NCBI RefSeq assembly: GCF_039631295.1
Contig: NZ_JBDIVE010000003.1
Span: 354,755 to 418,754 of the forward strand
Origin: Viridibacterium sediminicola
GTDB taxonomy: Bacteria; Pseudomonadota; Gammaproteobacteria; Burkholderiales; Rhodocyclaceae
Length of the DNA: 64,000 nucleotides
Reading direction: 5' to 3'
Numbering within the stretch: position 1 is the stretch's first letter; every line of letters begins with the position of its first letter. The translations under genes were made by a program, and so were the position numbers. Below are positions 39,566 through 48,245 of the stretch, in pieces. The notes under the pieces were generated by a model that saw only the letters and a program-made list of their open reading frames with translations, was not told the origin of the DNA and made no database searches.

Positions 39566-40162
39566 ATGATGAACCTTTATTCCGGGACGACGGACCCGTT
39601 TTCCCACCGTTGCCGGATCGTGCTCTTTGAAAAGGGCATGGATTTTCAGGTCGTTGATGTCGACCTGTTCAACAAACCTGAAGACATCGCCGTCATCAAC
39701 CCCTACAACCGCGTGCCCGTGCTGGTGGATCGCGACCTCGTCCTGTACGAAGCGAACATCATCAACGAGTACATCGATGAGCGTTTTCCGCACCCGCAGC
39801 TGATGCCGCCTGATCCGCTGATGCGTGCGCGTGCCCGCCAGCTGCTGCACACGCTGGAGCTGGAGCTGTTCTCGCATATCGAAGCGCTGGAAAAGAATCA
39901 GAAGGGCGTCGAGAAATCGCGCGCCCACGTGCGTGACCAACTGACCCAACTGGCCCCGATGTTCACCAAGCAGAAGTTCATGCTCGGTGACGAGTTCTCG
40001 ATGCTGGATGTGGCCATTGCGCCGCTGCTGTGGCGTCTGGAGCACTACGCGATCGAGCTGCCCAAGGCGGCTGCCCCGATCTTCAAGTACGCTGAACGGA
40101 TCTTCTCGCGTCAGGGTTTCATCGACGCCTTGACGCCTTCCGAACGCGCCATGCGTCGCTAA
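39566..40162 (+). CDS. sspA: Stringent starvation protein A (GST-like RNA polymerase-associated)
   Basis: 198-residue glutathione-S-transferase fold protein that binds RNA polymerase during starvation. MNLYSGTTDPFSHRCRIVLFEKGMDF and NPYNRVPVLVDRDLVLYEANIINEYID (read in two parts) are typical. Two adjacent ATGs; the first is 10 nt after GGAG. petABC-sspA-sspB is the common beta/gamma order. The 200 bp before it show no gene. Confidence 0.95.
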   Translation: MMNLYSGTTDPFSHRCRIVLFEKGMDFQVVDVDLFNKPEDIAVINPYNRVPVLVDRDLVLYEANIINEYIDERFPHPQLMPPDPLMRARARQLLHTLELELFSHIEALEKNQKGVEKSRAHVRDQLTQLAPMFTKQKFMLGDEFSMLDVAIAPLLWRLEHYAIELPKAAAPIFKYAERIFSRQGFIDALTPSERAMRR

Positions 40163-40200
40163 GCTTCATCGGCCCCGCGCGGGCCGGCGCCGAGTCAGTG

Positions 40201-40232
40201 AAAAACCGCCGTATGCCGTACGGCGGTTTTTC
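40201..40232 (+). terminator. Rho-independent terminator after sspA
   Basis: AAAAACCGCCGTA-TGCCG-TACGGCGGTTTTT hairpin between sspA and sspB; it can act on both strands. Confidence 0.9.
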
Positions 40233-40312
40233 CTTCCGGCGTCCGGGTTGTGCGGTGGCCATGGCGCGTTTCTCGCTTGTATAGCGTTTTACCGGGCTGT
40301 TTGTAGCAAACC

Positions 40313-40792
40313 ATGAGTGACATACCTTCCACCAAGCCTTACCTGATTCGCGCCATCTTCGACTGGTGCGTCGACAAGGGTTTCACGCCGCACATCATGG
40401 TCGCGGTGGACGAGCACACGCGCGTGCCGATGGCCTTCGTGCGCGAAGGGCGCATCGTGCTCAACATCGCGCCGTATGCGACGCATCAGCTCGCCATTGG
40501 CGATGATGAAATCACCTGTCAGGCGCGCTTTGGCGGGGTTGCACAATCCCTGCTGGTGCCGATTGCCAATGTGATGGCGGTGTATGCCCGCGAAAACGGT
40601 CAGGGTATGGCTTTTGAAGTCGGCGCCGATGCGCGTGATGGCGGCGTGCAGATCCAGGCCGAGTCGCCCGAGCAGGCGGCGGACGACGACGCCATGGGCG
40701 AGCCCGACAACAGCCTGCCGGCGGCCAGCGCACCGGCTGCGACCGACGAGCCCAAGCCGCCGACACGCTCCCACCTGCGCGTCATCAAGTGA
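40313..40792 (+). CDS. sspB: ClpXP specificity-enhancing factor SspB
   Basis: 159 residues. Delivers ssrA-tagged proteins to ClpXP. YLIRAIFDWCVDKGFTPHI, MVAVDEHTRVPMAFV and RFGGVAQSLLVPIANVMAVYARENGQGM (in parts) match the family, followed by an acidic/Ala linker and the conserved ClpX-binding tail RSHLRVIK. Confidence 0.95.
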   Translation: MSDIPSTKPYLIRAIFDWCVDKGFTPHIMVAVDEHTRVPMAFVREGRIVLNIAPYATHQLAIGDDEITCQARFGGVAQSLLVPIANVMAVYARENGQGMAFEVGADARDGGVQIQAESPEQAADDDAMGEPDNSLPAASAPAATDEPKPPTRSHLRVIK

Positions 40793-40799
40793 GCCTGTG

Positions 40800-41846
40800 A
40801 TGAGCGTGTCTGGGCCTGCGCAGGATGTTTCGCACGCGGCAGCCTGGCATCTGCCGCATCGCTTTGACGAGGGTAATCCGGCCGCCGAGCGCAGTACGCG
40901 CCTGGTGCTTGGCATCACCCTGCTGATGATGGTGGCCGAGATCATCGGCGGCCTCTACTCCAATTCGATGGCGCTGCTGGCCGATGGCTGGCACATGAGT
41001 TCGCACGCCGTCGCCATTGGCATGGCTGCGCTGGCCTATGCGCTGGCGCGGCGCCATGCGCACGATACACGCTATGCCTGGGGCACCTGGAAGATCGAAG
41101 TGCTGGGCGGCTTCGTCAGCGCCTTGTTGCTGCTGCTGGTCGCGGCAGCGATGCTGTGGGGTTCGGTCGAGCGTCTCTTTGCGCCCCTGGCGATCCATTA
41201 CACCGAGGCAATCTGGATTGCCGTGATCGGTCTGGTGGTGAATCTGGTCTGTGCAGCCTTGCTGCATGGCGCGCACGATCACGATCATGGCCATGGTCAC
41301 AGTCATGACCACGCGCTGGCACATGATGATCACGATCATGACGACCACGACCACGACCACGACCACGATGATCATGATGATCACGCCCACGCCCATCACG
41401 GCGAGGATGTGAATCTACGTTCGGCCTATGTGCATGTGCTGGCCGACGCGGCGACCTCCTTGCTGGCCATTGCGGCCTTGCTCGGTGGCAGCTGGCTGGG
41501 CTGGTGGTGGCTCGATTCGGTGATCGGCATGGTCGGCGCCGTGGTAGTGGCAGTCTGGGCGCTGGGCTTGTTGCGCGAGACCGGCGCAGTGCTGCTCGAT
41601 CACGAGCGCCATCTGCCGGTCGGTGAGCGGGTGCGTGCCCGCGTGCTCGATACCGCCAACGGCGGTGACATCGAGATTTCTGATCTGCACGTCTGGCGCG
41701 TCGGGCGTTCGCGCTATGCGTGCGTGCTGGGTCTGGTGACGCACCGCGCCGAACTGCAGCCCGATGATGTGCGCGGCTGGCTACGCAGCCTGCCCGAGCT
41801 CTACCACGTCAATGTCGAGATCAATCGCTGCAGCGCCTGCCGCTGA
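40800..41846 (+). CDS. Cation diffusion facilitator transporter with very His/Asp-rich loop
   Basis: 348-residue CDF (ZnT/CzcD-like) metal-proton antiporter for Zn, Co or related ions. Six membrane segments; helix II metal site LLADGWHMSSHAVA and helix V site VLADAATSLLAI (both with the HxxxD/DxxxD-like pattern). Between segments IV and V lies a cytoplasmic loop of about 45 residues built almost only of His, Asp, Gly and Ala (HDHDHGHGHSHDH and following), a metal-binding loop. C-terminal domain ends near residue 345. Starts 7 nt after sspB. Confidence 0.9.
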   Translation: MSVSGPAQDVSHAAAWHLPHRFDEGNPAAERSTRLVLGITLLMMVAEIIGGLYSNSMALLADGWHMSSHAVAIGMAALAYALARRHAHDTRYAWGTWKIEVLGGFVSALLLLLVAAAMLWGSVERLFAPLAIHYTEAIWIAVIGLVVNLVCAALLHGAHDHDHGHGHSHDHALAHDDHDHDDHDHDHDHDDHDDHAHAHHGEDVNLRSAYVHVLADAATSLLAIAALLGGSWLGWWWLDSVIGMVGAVVVAVWALGLLRETGAVLLDHERHLPVGERVRARVLDTANGGDIEISDLHVWRVGRSRYACVLGLVTHRAELQPDDVRGWLRSLPELYHVNVEINRCSACR

Positions 41847-41858
41847 GCGATAGCGACA

Positions 41859-42788
41859 TCAGGCCGCTTCCGGTTTGGCCGGGCGGCTGGGTTCGGCGGC
41901 TTCCTTGGTCTCGCCGAGCGGCGTGACTGTCACCCCGACCGCCACATCATGCTCACCGCCGCCGTGGATCACCCCGCGCAGCGGCGAGACATCGGCAAAG
42001 TCGCGTCCCCAGCCCAGAGTGATGTGCGCCTCGCCGGGCATCACATCATTGGTCGGGTCGAACTCGAACCAGCCGTGCTCCGGCACGTAGAGCGCTACCC
42101 AGGCATGTGAAGCATCGGCGCCGATCATGCGCGGCTTGCCCGGTGGCGGCTGGGTCAGCAGATAGCCGGACATGTAGCGCGCCGGCAAGCCCAGTGCGCG
42201 CAGGCAGGCAATCATCAGATGGGCGAAGTCCTGACAGACGCCGCGCCGCATCTTGAGCACGGTTTCCACCGGCGTGGCGATGTGGGTGGCGCTCGGGTCG
42301 AAATCGAAGTCGGCGTGGATGCGCCCCATCAGGTCGCGGGTCGCGTCGATCACCGAGCGATCCTCGCCGAAACTCTCGGCCGCGTATTCGCGCATCGCTT
42401 GCGAGTGCGGCACGTAGAGCGAGGGGAAGAGGAATTCCCCGGCGCGGCTGTCTTCGTCGAGGCCCCAGCGGGTACTCGCAAAATGCGCGCTGACCGCTTC
42501 CCAGCTCGGCACCTCGCTCGGTCGTTCGCCCTTGCGCTGCACCTCGACCTCGCTGCTGGCGACGATCTGCAGACTCTGGTGCGGCTTGATCAGCTCGAAA
42601 CGGGTGACCGGATTGCCGAAGTAGTCGCGATCCTCGAAGAGGTAATCAGGCTCCGGGCTGACGCTCAGCGCGTGCGACAGGCAGCGCTGTTCGGCGCTGT
42701 CGCGCGGGCGCAGGTGGCCCACCTGCAGGCTCAGACCGACCGGTTGGCTGTAGGCGTAACGGGTGACGTGTTCGATTCTGTAGCGCAT
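41859..42788 (-). CDS. Transglutaminase-like cysteine protease family protein
   Basis: 309 residues. N-terminal beta domain (MRYRIEHVTRYAYSQPV) and transglutaminase core with Cys in RRGVCQDFAHLM, His in DASHAWVALY and Asp in WFEFDPTND. Members of this family are usually encoded with circularly permuted ATP-grasp and alpha-E proteins, as here; the set is proposed to make or modify peptides, but the product is unknown. The upstream partner is separated by a MITE-like insertion. Confidence 0.88.
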   Translation of the reverse strand: MRYRIEHVTRYAYSQPVGLSLQVGHLRPRDSAEQRCLSHALSVSPEPDYLFEDRDYFGNPVTRFELIKPHQSLQIVASSEVEVQRKGERPSEVPSWEAVSAHFASTRWGLDEDSRAGEFLFPSLYVPHSQAMREYAAESFGEDRSVIDATRDLMGRIHADFDFDPSATHIATPVETVLKMRRGVCQDFAHLMIACLRALGLPARYMSGYLLTQPPPGKPRMIGADASHAWVALYVPEHGWFEFDPTNDVMPGEAHITLGWGRDFADVSPLRGVIHGGGEHDVAVGVTVTPLGETKEAAEPSRPAKPEAA

Positions 42789-42790
42789 GG

Positions 42791-43061
42791 CTAGGGCGTG
42801 TTCACAGTAGGCGAGTGGTTGCGCTCGCACGCAATGGGTGCAGGGCAAGGCGCGGCGACGCTGGCAGGGTAGTCTCCTGGCGAGTCGCCGCAACGCAGCC
42901 ATGCGCCCATTTCGTCCGAGCCCTTCGGGTTGAGGACTATGGCCTGCGCTACTGCGTTGCGCGCCTTGTGCGGGGGAACCACCCCGCACCGCGTCGCGCG
43001 CCTTGTCCCGCAAGCCATAGTCCTCAACGCAATCCCCTCGCCTACTGTGAACACGCCCTAG
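42791..43061. mobile_element. MITE-like element with perfect 25-bp terminal inverted repeats
   Basis: The ends are perfect inverted repeats (42791-42815 and 43037-43061) beginning CTAGGGCGTGTTCACAG. The outer CTAG is palindromic and may be a 4-bp target duplication, as made by IS5-group elements at YTAR sites; the element proper is then about 263 bp. Inside, GTTGAGGACTATGGC (42929) is repeated inverted at 43014-43028. No transposase is encoded, so it would be a non-autonomous element. Its right end supplies the TAG stop of the adjacent ATP-grasp gene. Confidence 0.8.
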
Positions 43062-45511
43062 CTCATCGTCGAGCGCGTGGTCAGGTGGTTGAAATAGCGG
43101 TTCTGCAGCTGGCTGGCAATTGTATTGCCGGCATGCCAGGTCTCGCGCAGCAGGGCGCGCAGCTCGGCGGCGTGGCGTGGCGTGCTGATCCAGTCTTCAG
43201 CCGGGCGGGCGAGCAGGCGCGTGGCCAGCTGTTGCAGCGGCAGCTGGATGTCCGGCGGCAAGGGGCCGGGCAGCAGGACGACGTGGTCGGCCAGCGATTC
43301 GATCTGGTAGAGGAAGGCGCGCGGATTGTCGTGATCGATCAGCAGCAGTTCGGCCACCGGCGCATGCTCCGGCGCGCGCTGGTAGCGGCGGCGATAGGTC
43401 AGCACCGAATCGGTCAGGTCGATCAGGGTATTGAGCGCCGGCGTGCCGCTCTCCGGCACCAGCAGAGCGTCGAATGCGGCGGCGAGGAACTGCATGCGCT
43501 CGACGCGGCGGCTGATCGACTGGAAGCGCCAGCCGGCGTCGCGCGTCATCTGCTCCATGCTGTAGCCGGACAGGGTGATCATCAGCATCAGCGCCTGATC
43601 GAGGAACTCCAGCGCGTCAGACAGGGTATGCGTGCCGCGGCCCCAGCTGGCGATCAGGCGGTCCAGGCGGTTGTAGATGCGCCAGCTGTCCGGCGCCAGG
43701 CGGTCGCGCAGCGCACGCGCCAGGCGAATCACATTGTGCAGATTGCTCAGCGGCCCGCCGGGGTGATCGCGATCTTTCAGTGCGCCGAGCAGGGTCGCCT
43801 GCGGGCTCAAGCGCTTGTCGTGAAAGGCGATGACATTGCAGCGCAGCCCGGCGGCGAGCAGCACCGGCCATTCGCTGTCATCGGCGGAGAGCTGCTGGCG
43901 CAGGCCGCTGCGCAGCAGACGCAGGCCACAGTCGGCCCGTTCGGCATAGCGCGCCAGCCAGAACATGCTCTCGCCGGTGCGGCTGGCGAGGGTGCTGCGA
44001 TCATATTCGGCGACCGCGGCCGGTACCTTGCGCGCGCCGGGGCTCAGGGGCAGCTCTTCCTGGGCCGCACCGAGCACCCAGGTGTCCTTGCTGCCGCCGC
44101 CGCGCTGGATGGTCACCACGCGGGCGTCCTGCAGGCCGGCGACGCGGGTCAGGCCGCCGGGCATCACGATGTAGCCATTCGGTGTGGCGGCCGCAAAGAC
44201 GCGCAAACCGGTCAGGCGCGGTTCCAGCCCACTGTTCTGGGCGCTCCACACCGGCGCACGCGCCATGCGCACCATTTCCTGGCCGACAAAGTTGCGCGGC
44301 TGTTCGTGGATGCGCGCACGCAGCGCGGCCAGCGCCTTGGCGTCAAGATCGCCACCAAATACCGGGCCTTCGGCGCCAAAGCCATAGGCGTGCTTGATGA
44401 CCAGCGAATCAATGCGCTCGTCGACCTCGTCACAGGCGGCCGTCTCACCGCACCACCAGGTCGCCACCGAGGGCATGGCCAGCTTTTCGCCGTACAGGTG
44501 TTCGCAGACCGTGGGCAGGAAGCCGAGCAGGGCGCCGGATTCGATCAGCCCGCTGCCCAGCGCATTGGCGATCAGCACGCGGCCCTGGCGTGCGGCGTCG
44601 ACCAGGCCGGGCACGCCCAGCGCCGAGTCCGGGCGCAGTTCCAGCGGATCACACCAGGTGTCATCGACGCGGCGCAGGATCGCATGTACGCGGCGCAGCC
44701 CACCGAGCGTCTTGAGGAATACGCTGCCGTGGCGCACCGTGAGGTCTTGCCCCTCGACGAGCGGAATCCCCATGTGGCGCGCCAGATAGGTGTGCTCGAA
44801 ATAGGTTTCGTTGAGCGCGCCGGGCGTCAGCAGCACGATCAGCGGCGTCTCGTCGTCGCGCGGCGCCCAGTGCGCCAGCGCGTCGTGCAATGACTGGAAG
44901 AAGTCGTTATGCGGCTGCACGCGCAGCTCACGCAGCAGGTCGGGGAACTGGGCGCCGACCAGGGCGCGGTTCTCCAGCGTGTAGCCGGCGCCTGACGGCG
45001 CCTGGGTACGGTCCGACACCACCCACCAGCGTCCGTCCGGCGAGCGGGCGATGTCGGCGGCGTAGAAGTGCAGGTGGATGTCGCCGGGCACCTCGATGCC
45101 ATGACAGTTGCGCAGAAAGCCCGGATGCCCCTGGATGATGCTGGCCGGGATATGCCCCTCGGCGATCAGCTCCTGCTTGCCGTAGAGGTCGCGCAGCACC
45201 GCGTTGAGCAAGGTGGCGCGCTGGCGGATCGCGGCAGAGATCTCCTCCCACTCCTCGGCGGGCAGGATCTGCGGCAGCAGGTCCAGATCCCAGGGACGGT
45301 CGGCTCCGCGCGGGTCGGCATAGACGTTGTAGGTCACGCCATTGCTGGCGATCTGGCGCTGCATGGTCTCGCGGGCTTCTTGCAGGGCGCGCGGACCCAG
45401 ACTTTCGAGATGCTCGATCAGGCGCGCCCAGTGCGGGCGAGGCTCGCCATTGGCGGCAAGCAGTTCGTCGTAGCGGTCAGCAGGGGTGGTGTAGCGATCC
45501 AGCAGCGGCAT
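43058..45511 (-). CDS. Circularly permuted ATP-grasp / alpha-E domain fusion protein
   Basis: 817 residues from the ATG at 45511. The N-terminal about 480 residues are a circularly permuted type 2 ATP-grasp (ASNGVTYNVYADPRGADRPWDLDLLP, LTPGALNETYFEHTYLARHMGIPLVEGQDL, in parts, and VIKHAYGFGAEGPVFGG); the rest is an alpha-E helical domain (SRTGESMFWLARYAERAD onward). Usually two genes; here they are fused. The stop TAG belongs to the MITE repeat, so the natural C-terminus may have been changed. Function in peptide ligation is inferred from the family. Confidence 0.87.
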   Translation of the reverse strand: MPLLDRYTTPADRYDELLAANGEPRPHWARLIEHLESLGPRALQEARETMQRQIASNGVTYNVYADPRGADRPWDLDLLPQILPAEEWEEISAAIRQRATLLNAVLRDLYGKQELIAEGHIPASIIQGHPGFLRNCHGIEVPGDIHLHFYAADIARSPDGRWWVVSDRTQAPSGAGYTLENRALVGAQFPDLLRELRVQPHNDFFQSLHDALAHWAPRDDETPLIVLLTPGALNETYFEHTYLARHMGIPLVEGQDLTVRHGSVFLKTLGGLRRVHAILRRVDDTWCDPLELRPDSALGVPGLVDAARQGRVLIANALGSGLIESGALLGFLPTVCEHLYGEKLAMPSVATWWCGETAACDEVDERIDSLVIKHAYGFGAEGPVFGGDLDAKALAALRARIHEQPRNFVGQEMVRMARAPVWSAQNSGLEPRLTGLRVFAAATPNGYIVMPGGLTRVAGLQDARVVTIQRGGGSKDTWVLGAAQEELPLSPGARKVPAAVAEYDRSTLASRTGESMFWLARYAERADCGLRLLRSGLRQQLSADDSEWPVLLAAGLRCNVIAFHDKRLSPQATLLGALKDRDHPGGPLSNLHNVIRLARALRDRLAPDSWRIYNRLDRLIASWGRGTHTLSDALEFLDQALMLMITLSGYSMEQMTRDAGWRFQSISRRVERMQFLAAAFDALLVPESGTPALNTLIDLTDSVLTYRRRYQRAPEHAPVAELLLIDHDNPRAFLYQIESLADHVVLLPGPLPPDIQLPLQQLATRLLARPAEDWISTPRHAAELRALLRETWHAGNTIASQLQNRYFNHLTTRSTMS

Positions 45512-45912
45512 GACGGGGCGAACAGGGAAACTGACAGACGCGCTTTCGAACAAGCTCGTTTCGAATGCGCGACAAAGGCAAGCAGCCTAGCGCAAACCAG
45601 AGCATACATACAGCGTCTTTGGTGGTGAATACGCACTATTGCGCATCGCTAAAGTGCGTTGGGCCGTGTGCGGAAGCGCTGCCGGCGCGCTTCTTGAGAC
45701 TTTGATGATTGGCGCTAATTTGTTGTTTTCAATTGTGAAAATTATTGCGTTCTGGTTTCAAAAACTATGACTAGAGACATAGAAGCGTATTATTCTTCGC
45801 GCACTTGGTGTGTTGCGCGCGGCGCCACTGAGTGAGGAGACTGACAAAACAGATCCTGGCACACGCATGTCAGGCCCAGCCGGAGCTCCGGCTGAATGAG
45901 GAATGAAGAACA
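45512..45912. other. Intergenic region upstream of the diguanylate cyclase
   Basis: 400 bp between divergent genes. AT-rich centre (about 45710-45800) probably holds promoters. A perfect 16-bp palindrome AGCCGGAGCTCCGGCT lies at 45878-45893, 20 nt before the cyclase start, and could cover the leader. No gene supported. Confidence 0.35.
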
Positions 45913-46947
45913 ATGAGTTCGCGATACAGAGAGAGCGTTGAGCAAAGCGCGGAGTTTTTGCGCCTGGCCTTGCCCCTGATGGCCAAACAAGCGGCCGCCT
46001 TGCATCCGGTCAGCTATGCCGTCTGGTATGAATACGTTGCCGGCACCAATCTGGCGCTCAAGAAAGCTGTCGACGAGAACCTGCAGCGCAGCGTGGTGCT
46101 CGATGACGCACAGGTCGAGACGCTCTACCGCAAGCACATTGCCGAAGTCGACGAAGATACCGCGCGCCGCGTCAGCGTCGGGTTCCAGCGTGTGCTGGCC
46201 GATATCTCGCAGTCGGCGCAGCATGCGGGCGAGCATGCCCACCGCTTTGGCCACACGCTGGAAACCTTGTCTGGCGAACTCAGCAGCACGACGGACGACG
46301 TCGGCAGCAATATTGCCTGCATCGCAGCGGTACTCGATGGCACGCGCGACATGCAGAATGCCATCGTCAAACTCAAGCAGCGCCTTGACGACAGCCGTAG
46401 CGAGATCGAACAGCTGCGCCAGGAAGTCGAACGCGCGCGCGGCGACGCGCTGGCCGATGCGCTGACCGGCCTGAGCAACCGGCGCGGCTTTGACGCCGCC
46501 CTGGGCAAGAGCCTCGAAGCTTTGGACCACAGCGGCCCCGGCCTGAGCCTGTTGATGACCGACATCGACCACTTCAAGCACATCAACGATCAGTACGGCC
46601 ACCTGTTCGGCGACAAGGTCATCCGCGCCGTCGCACAGATCCTCAAGCAGAACATCAAGGGGCGCGACACCGCGGCGCGCTACGGCGGTGAGGAGTTCGT
46701 CATCCTGCTGCCTGACACCTCGCTGGACGGCGCCCGTGCCGTGGCTGAGAAGATCCGTGCCTCGATCGAGCGCAGCCGCATCCGTCGTGCTGACAACGCG
46801 CTGGAACTGGCCAATATCACCATCTCGGTCGGCGTTACCCGCTATCAGCCGGGCGAATCGCCGCAAGCCTTCATCGGACGCGCCGACAACGCGCTGTATG
46901 CCTCAAAGCACAGCGGACGCAATCGCGTCACCGCCCTGGCGGCCTGA
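45913..46947 (+). CDS. Diguanylate cyclase with uncharacterised N-terminal helical domain
   Basis: 344 residues, no membrane segments. The N-terminal about 170 residues are helical/coiled coil and unassigned; the GGDEF domain (about 175-340) has MTDIDHFKHINDQYGH and RYGGEEF, so it should make cyclic di-GMP from two GTP. The inhibitory I-site RxxD is replaced by KGRD five residues before GGEEF, so product feedback may be weak. Abuts the convergent Nudix gene (TGATCA shared region). Confidence 0.93.
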   Translation: MSSRYRESVEQSAEFLRLALPLMAKQAAALHPVSYAVWYEYVAGTNLALKKAVDENLQRSVVLDDAQVETLYRKHIAEVDEDTARRVSVGFQRVLADISQSAQHAGEHAHRFGHTLETLSGELSSTTDDVGSNIACIAAVLDGTRDMQNAIVKLKQRLDDSRSEIEQLRQEVERARGDALADALTGLSNRRGFDAALGKSLEALDHSGPGLSLLMTDIDHFKHINDQYGHLFGDKVIRAVAQILKQNIKGRDTAARYGGEEFVILLPDTSLDGARAVAEKIRASIERSRIRRADNALELANITISVGVTRYQPGESPQAFIGRADNALYASKHSGRNRVTALAA

Positions 46948-47364
46948 TCAGACCACTTGCAGCGGGCGAAAGCCGCTGCCGTGCAAGCTGGCCAGCGGCG
47001 CAAACAGCGGCTGCGGCAGCGCGTCCCAGCGGCACCACTGCCAGCCCAGGCATTTGGCCGGTTCCAGCCGCTGCGCTTCGCCCTGCGCGTCATGCGCCTG
47101 CACAAACAAGGTGACGTAGTGCTTGCCGTCGGCATGGAACACATCGTTCGTGTACGGGGCGGGCGTGATCTGCTGGATGATCAGCCCGGTCTCCTCCAGC
47201 ACCTCGCGCCGGGCGCAGTCCTCAATACGCTCGCCAAACTCCAGATGCCCGCCCGGCAGCGCCCAGCTACCGGCGCCATGCGCACCGATGCGCTGACCGA
47301 GCAGCACCCGCCCGTCGCGAATCAGGATCACGCCTACGCCGACTTTCGGTGAGAGATCCGCCAT
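46948..47364 (-). CDS. Nudix hydrolase
   Basis: 138 residues. Full Nudix box GGHLEFGERIEDCARREVLEETGL (read as GGHLEFGE, then REVLEETGL) that binds Mg and hydrolyses nucleoside-diphosphate-linked substrates; similarity in the first 70 residues is to MutT/NUDT15-like ADP-ribose or nucleotide pyrophosphatases. ATG at 47364 gives MADLSPKVGVGVILI; upstream in-frame sequence is not conserved. Confidence 0.9.
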   Translation of the reverse strand: MADLSPKVGVGVILIRDGRVLLGQRIGAHGAGSWALPGGHLEFGERIEDCARREVLEETGLIIQQITPAPYTNDVFHADGKHYVTLFVQAHDAQGEAQRLEPAKCLGWQWCRWDALPQPLFAPLASLHGSGFRPLQVV

Positions 47365-47443
47365 GCCCTGTGCTCCTGTGTGATGCGAAAGGCGGTTATT
47401 GTCGCAGGGCGGAGTGCCGCTTGCGTCGCTGTGCGGAGGCGGC

Positions 47444-47935
47444 TTACTTGCCGCTGATCTTGTCGCCGACTCGCTCACCCGTCTCCATATCTTCAATCCA
47501 CACGCTGGAGCCTTCTTTCTTCAGCTCACCCTTGACCACATATTGCCCATTGGGCTTGGGCGAGAAGTCGATCACTCCCTCGACCGAGAAGAAGGTCCCC
47601 GCCGCCTGACTGATCAGCGCATGAATCGGCGCCCCCGTGATATGCGAACCCTCCAGCTTGACCTTCATCGGGCGTGCGGGAATCTTGCGCTCGACATAGC
47701 GGGTACGCAGAGCGAGGCCCTGACCATAGCTTGCCTGCGCACTGGCCTTGAAACTGTTGTCGATACGCTGGCCGTCAATCTCGGCAATCACAAAGAGCTG
47801 GGCTTTGCTCGCACCTTCAACCCGGCCGGAGTCCGAGATGCTCGCGATCGGGCCTGTGTAGTCAGCGGGTACTGGCGTGTAGGAAGCGCAGCCGGCAGCC
47901 AGTAAAAACACCATCAGCATGAATAGCTTTTTCAA
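47444..47935 (-). CDS. Putative lipoprotein of unknown function
   Basis: 163 residues from a TTG start (MKKLFMLMV) with GAGG 8 nt before it; a later ATG is also possible. Lipobox LLAAGC puts the lipidated Cys near residue 16. The mature part is a beta-rich domain (IASISDSGRVEGASKAQLFVI) with no recognised family. It lies next to the left limit of the integron region but shows no attC. Confidence 0.75.
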   Translation of the reverse strand: MKKLFMLMVFLLAAGCASYTPVPADYTGPIASISDSGRVEGASKAQLFVIAEIDGQRIDNSFKASAQASYGQGLALRTRYVERKIPARPMKVKLEGSHITGAPIHALISQAAGTFFSVEGVIDFSPKPNGQYVVKGELKKEGSSVWIEDMETGERVGDKISGK

Positions 47936-48245
47936 TTGTTCGGCCTCTGGATAAAAATTCAACATTGCAATACCGCTTCACGCATCACGTGTGCTTGCCC
48001 GGTCGTGTGTCGTTTGGAGCACGTCTGGACCGATTGGCATAAACCAAGAATCTTCAGGACGGATTTTCAGGTTCTGAGGACGAGGCGCACACCCATCCGC
48101 GCGGGTTCCAGGCGCCTCTGCGCGAGCGCGGGCCCGGCGCAGAAGCGCTCAGAAAGCTGAGGCTGAGTCTAGTTCTTGGAGAAAAGCCGGTTTGAGCTGG
48201 CGTCAAAAACGTTTGAGACGTGTTGTTTGGGAGCTATCTCGGCGC
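47936..48245. other. Intergenic region, left edge of the accessory segment
   Basis: About 310 bp. No gene, tRNA or attC-like dyad found. It separates ordinary chromosomal genes from the hypothetical genes and cassette array to the right. Confidence 0.3.
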
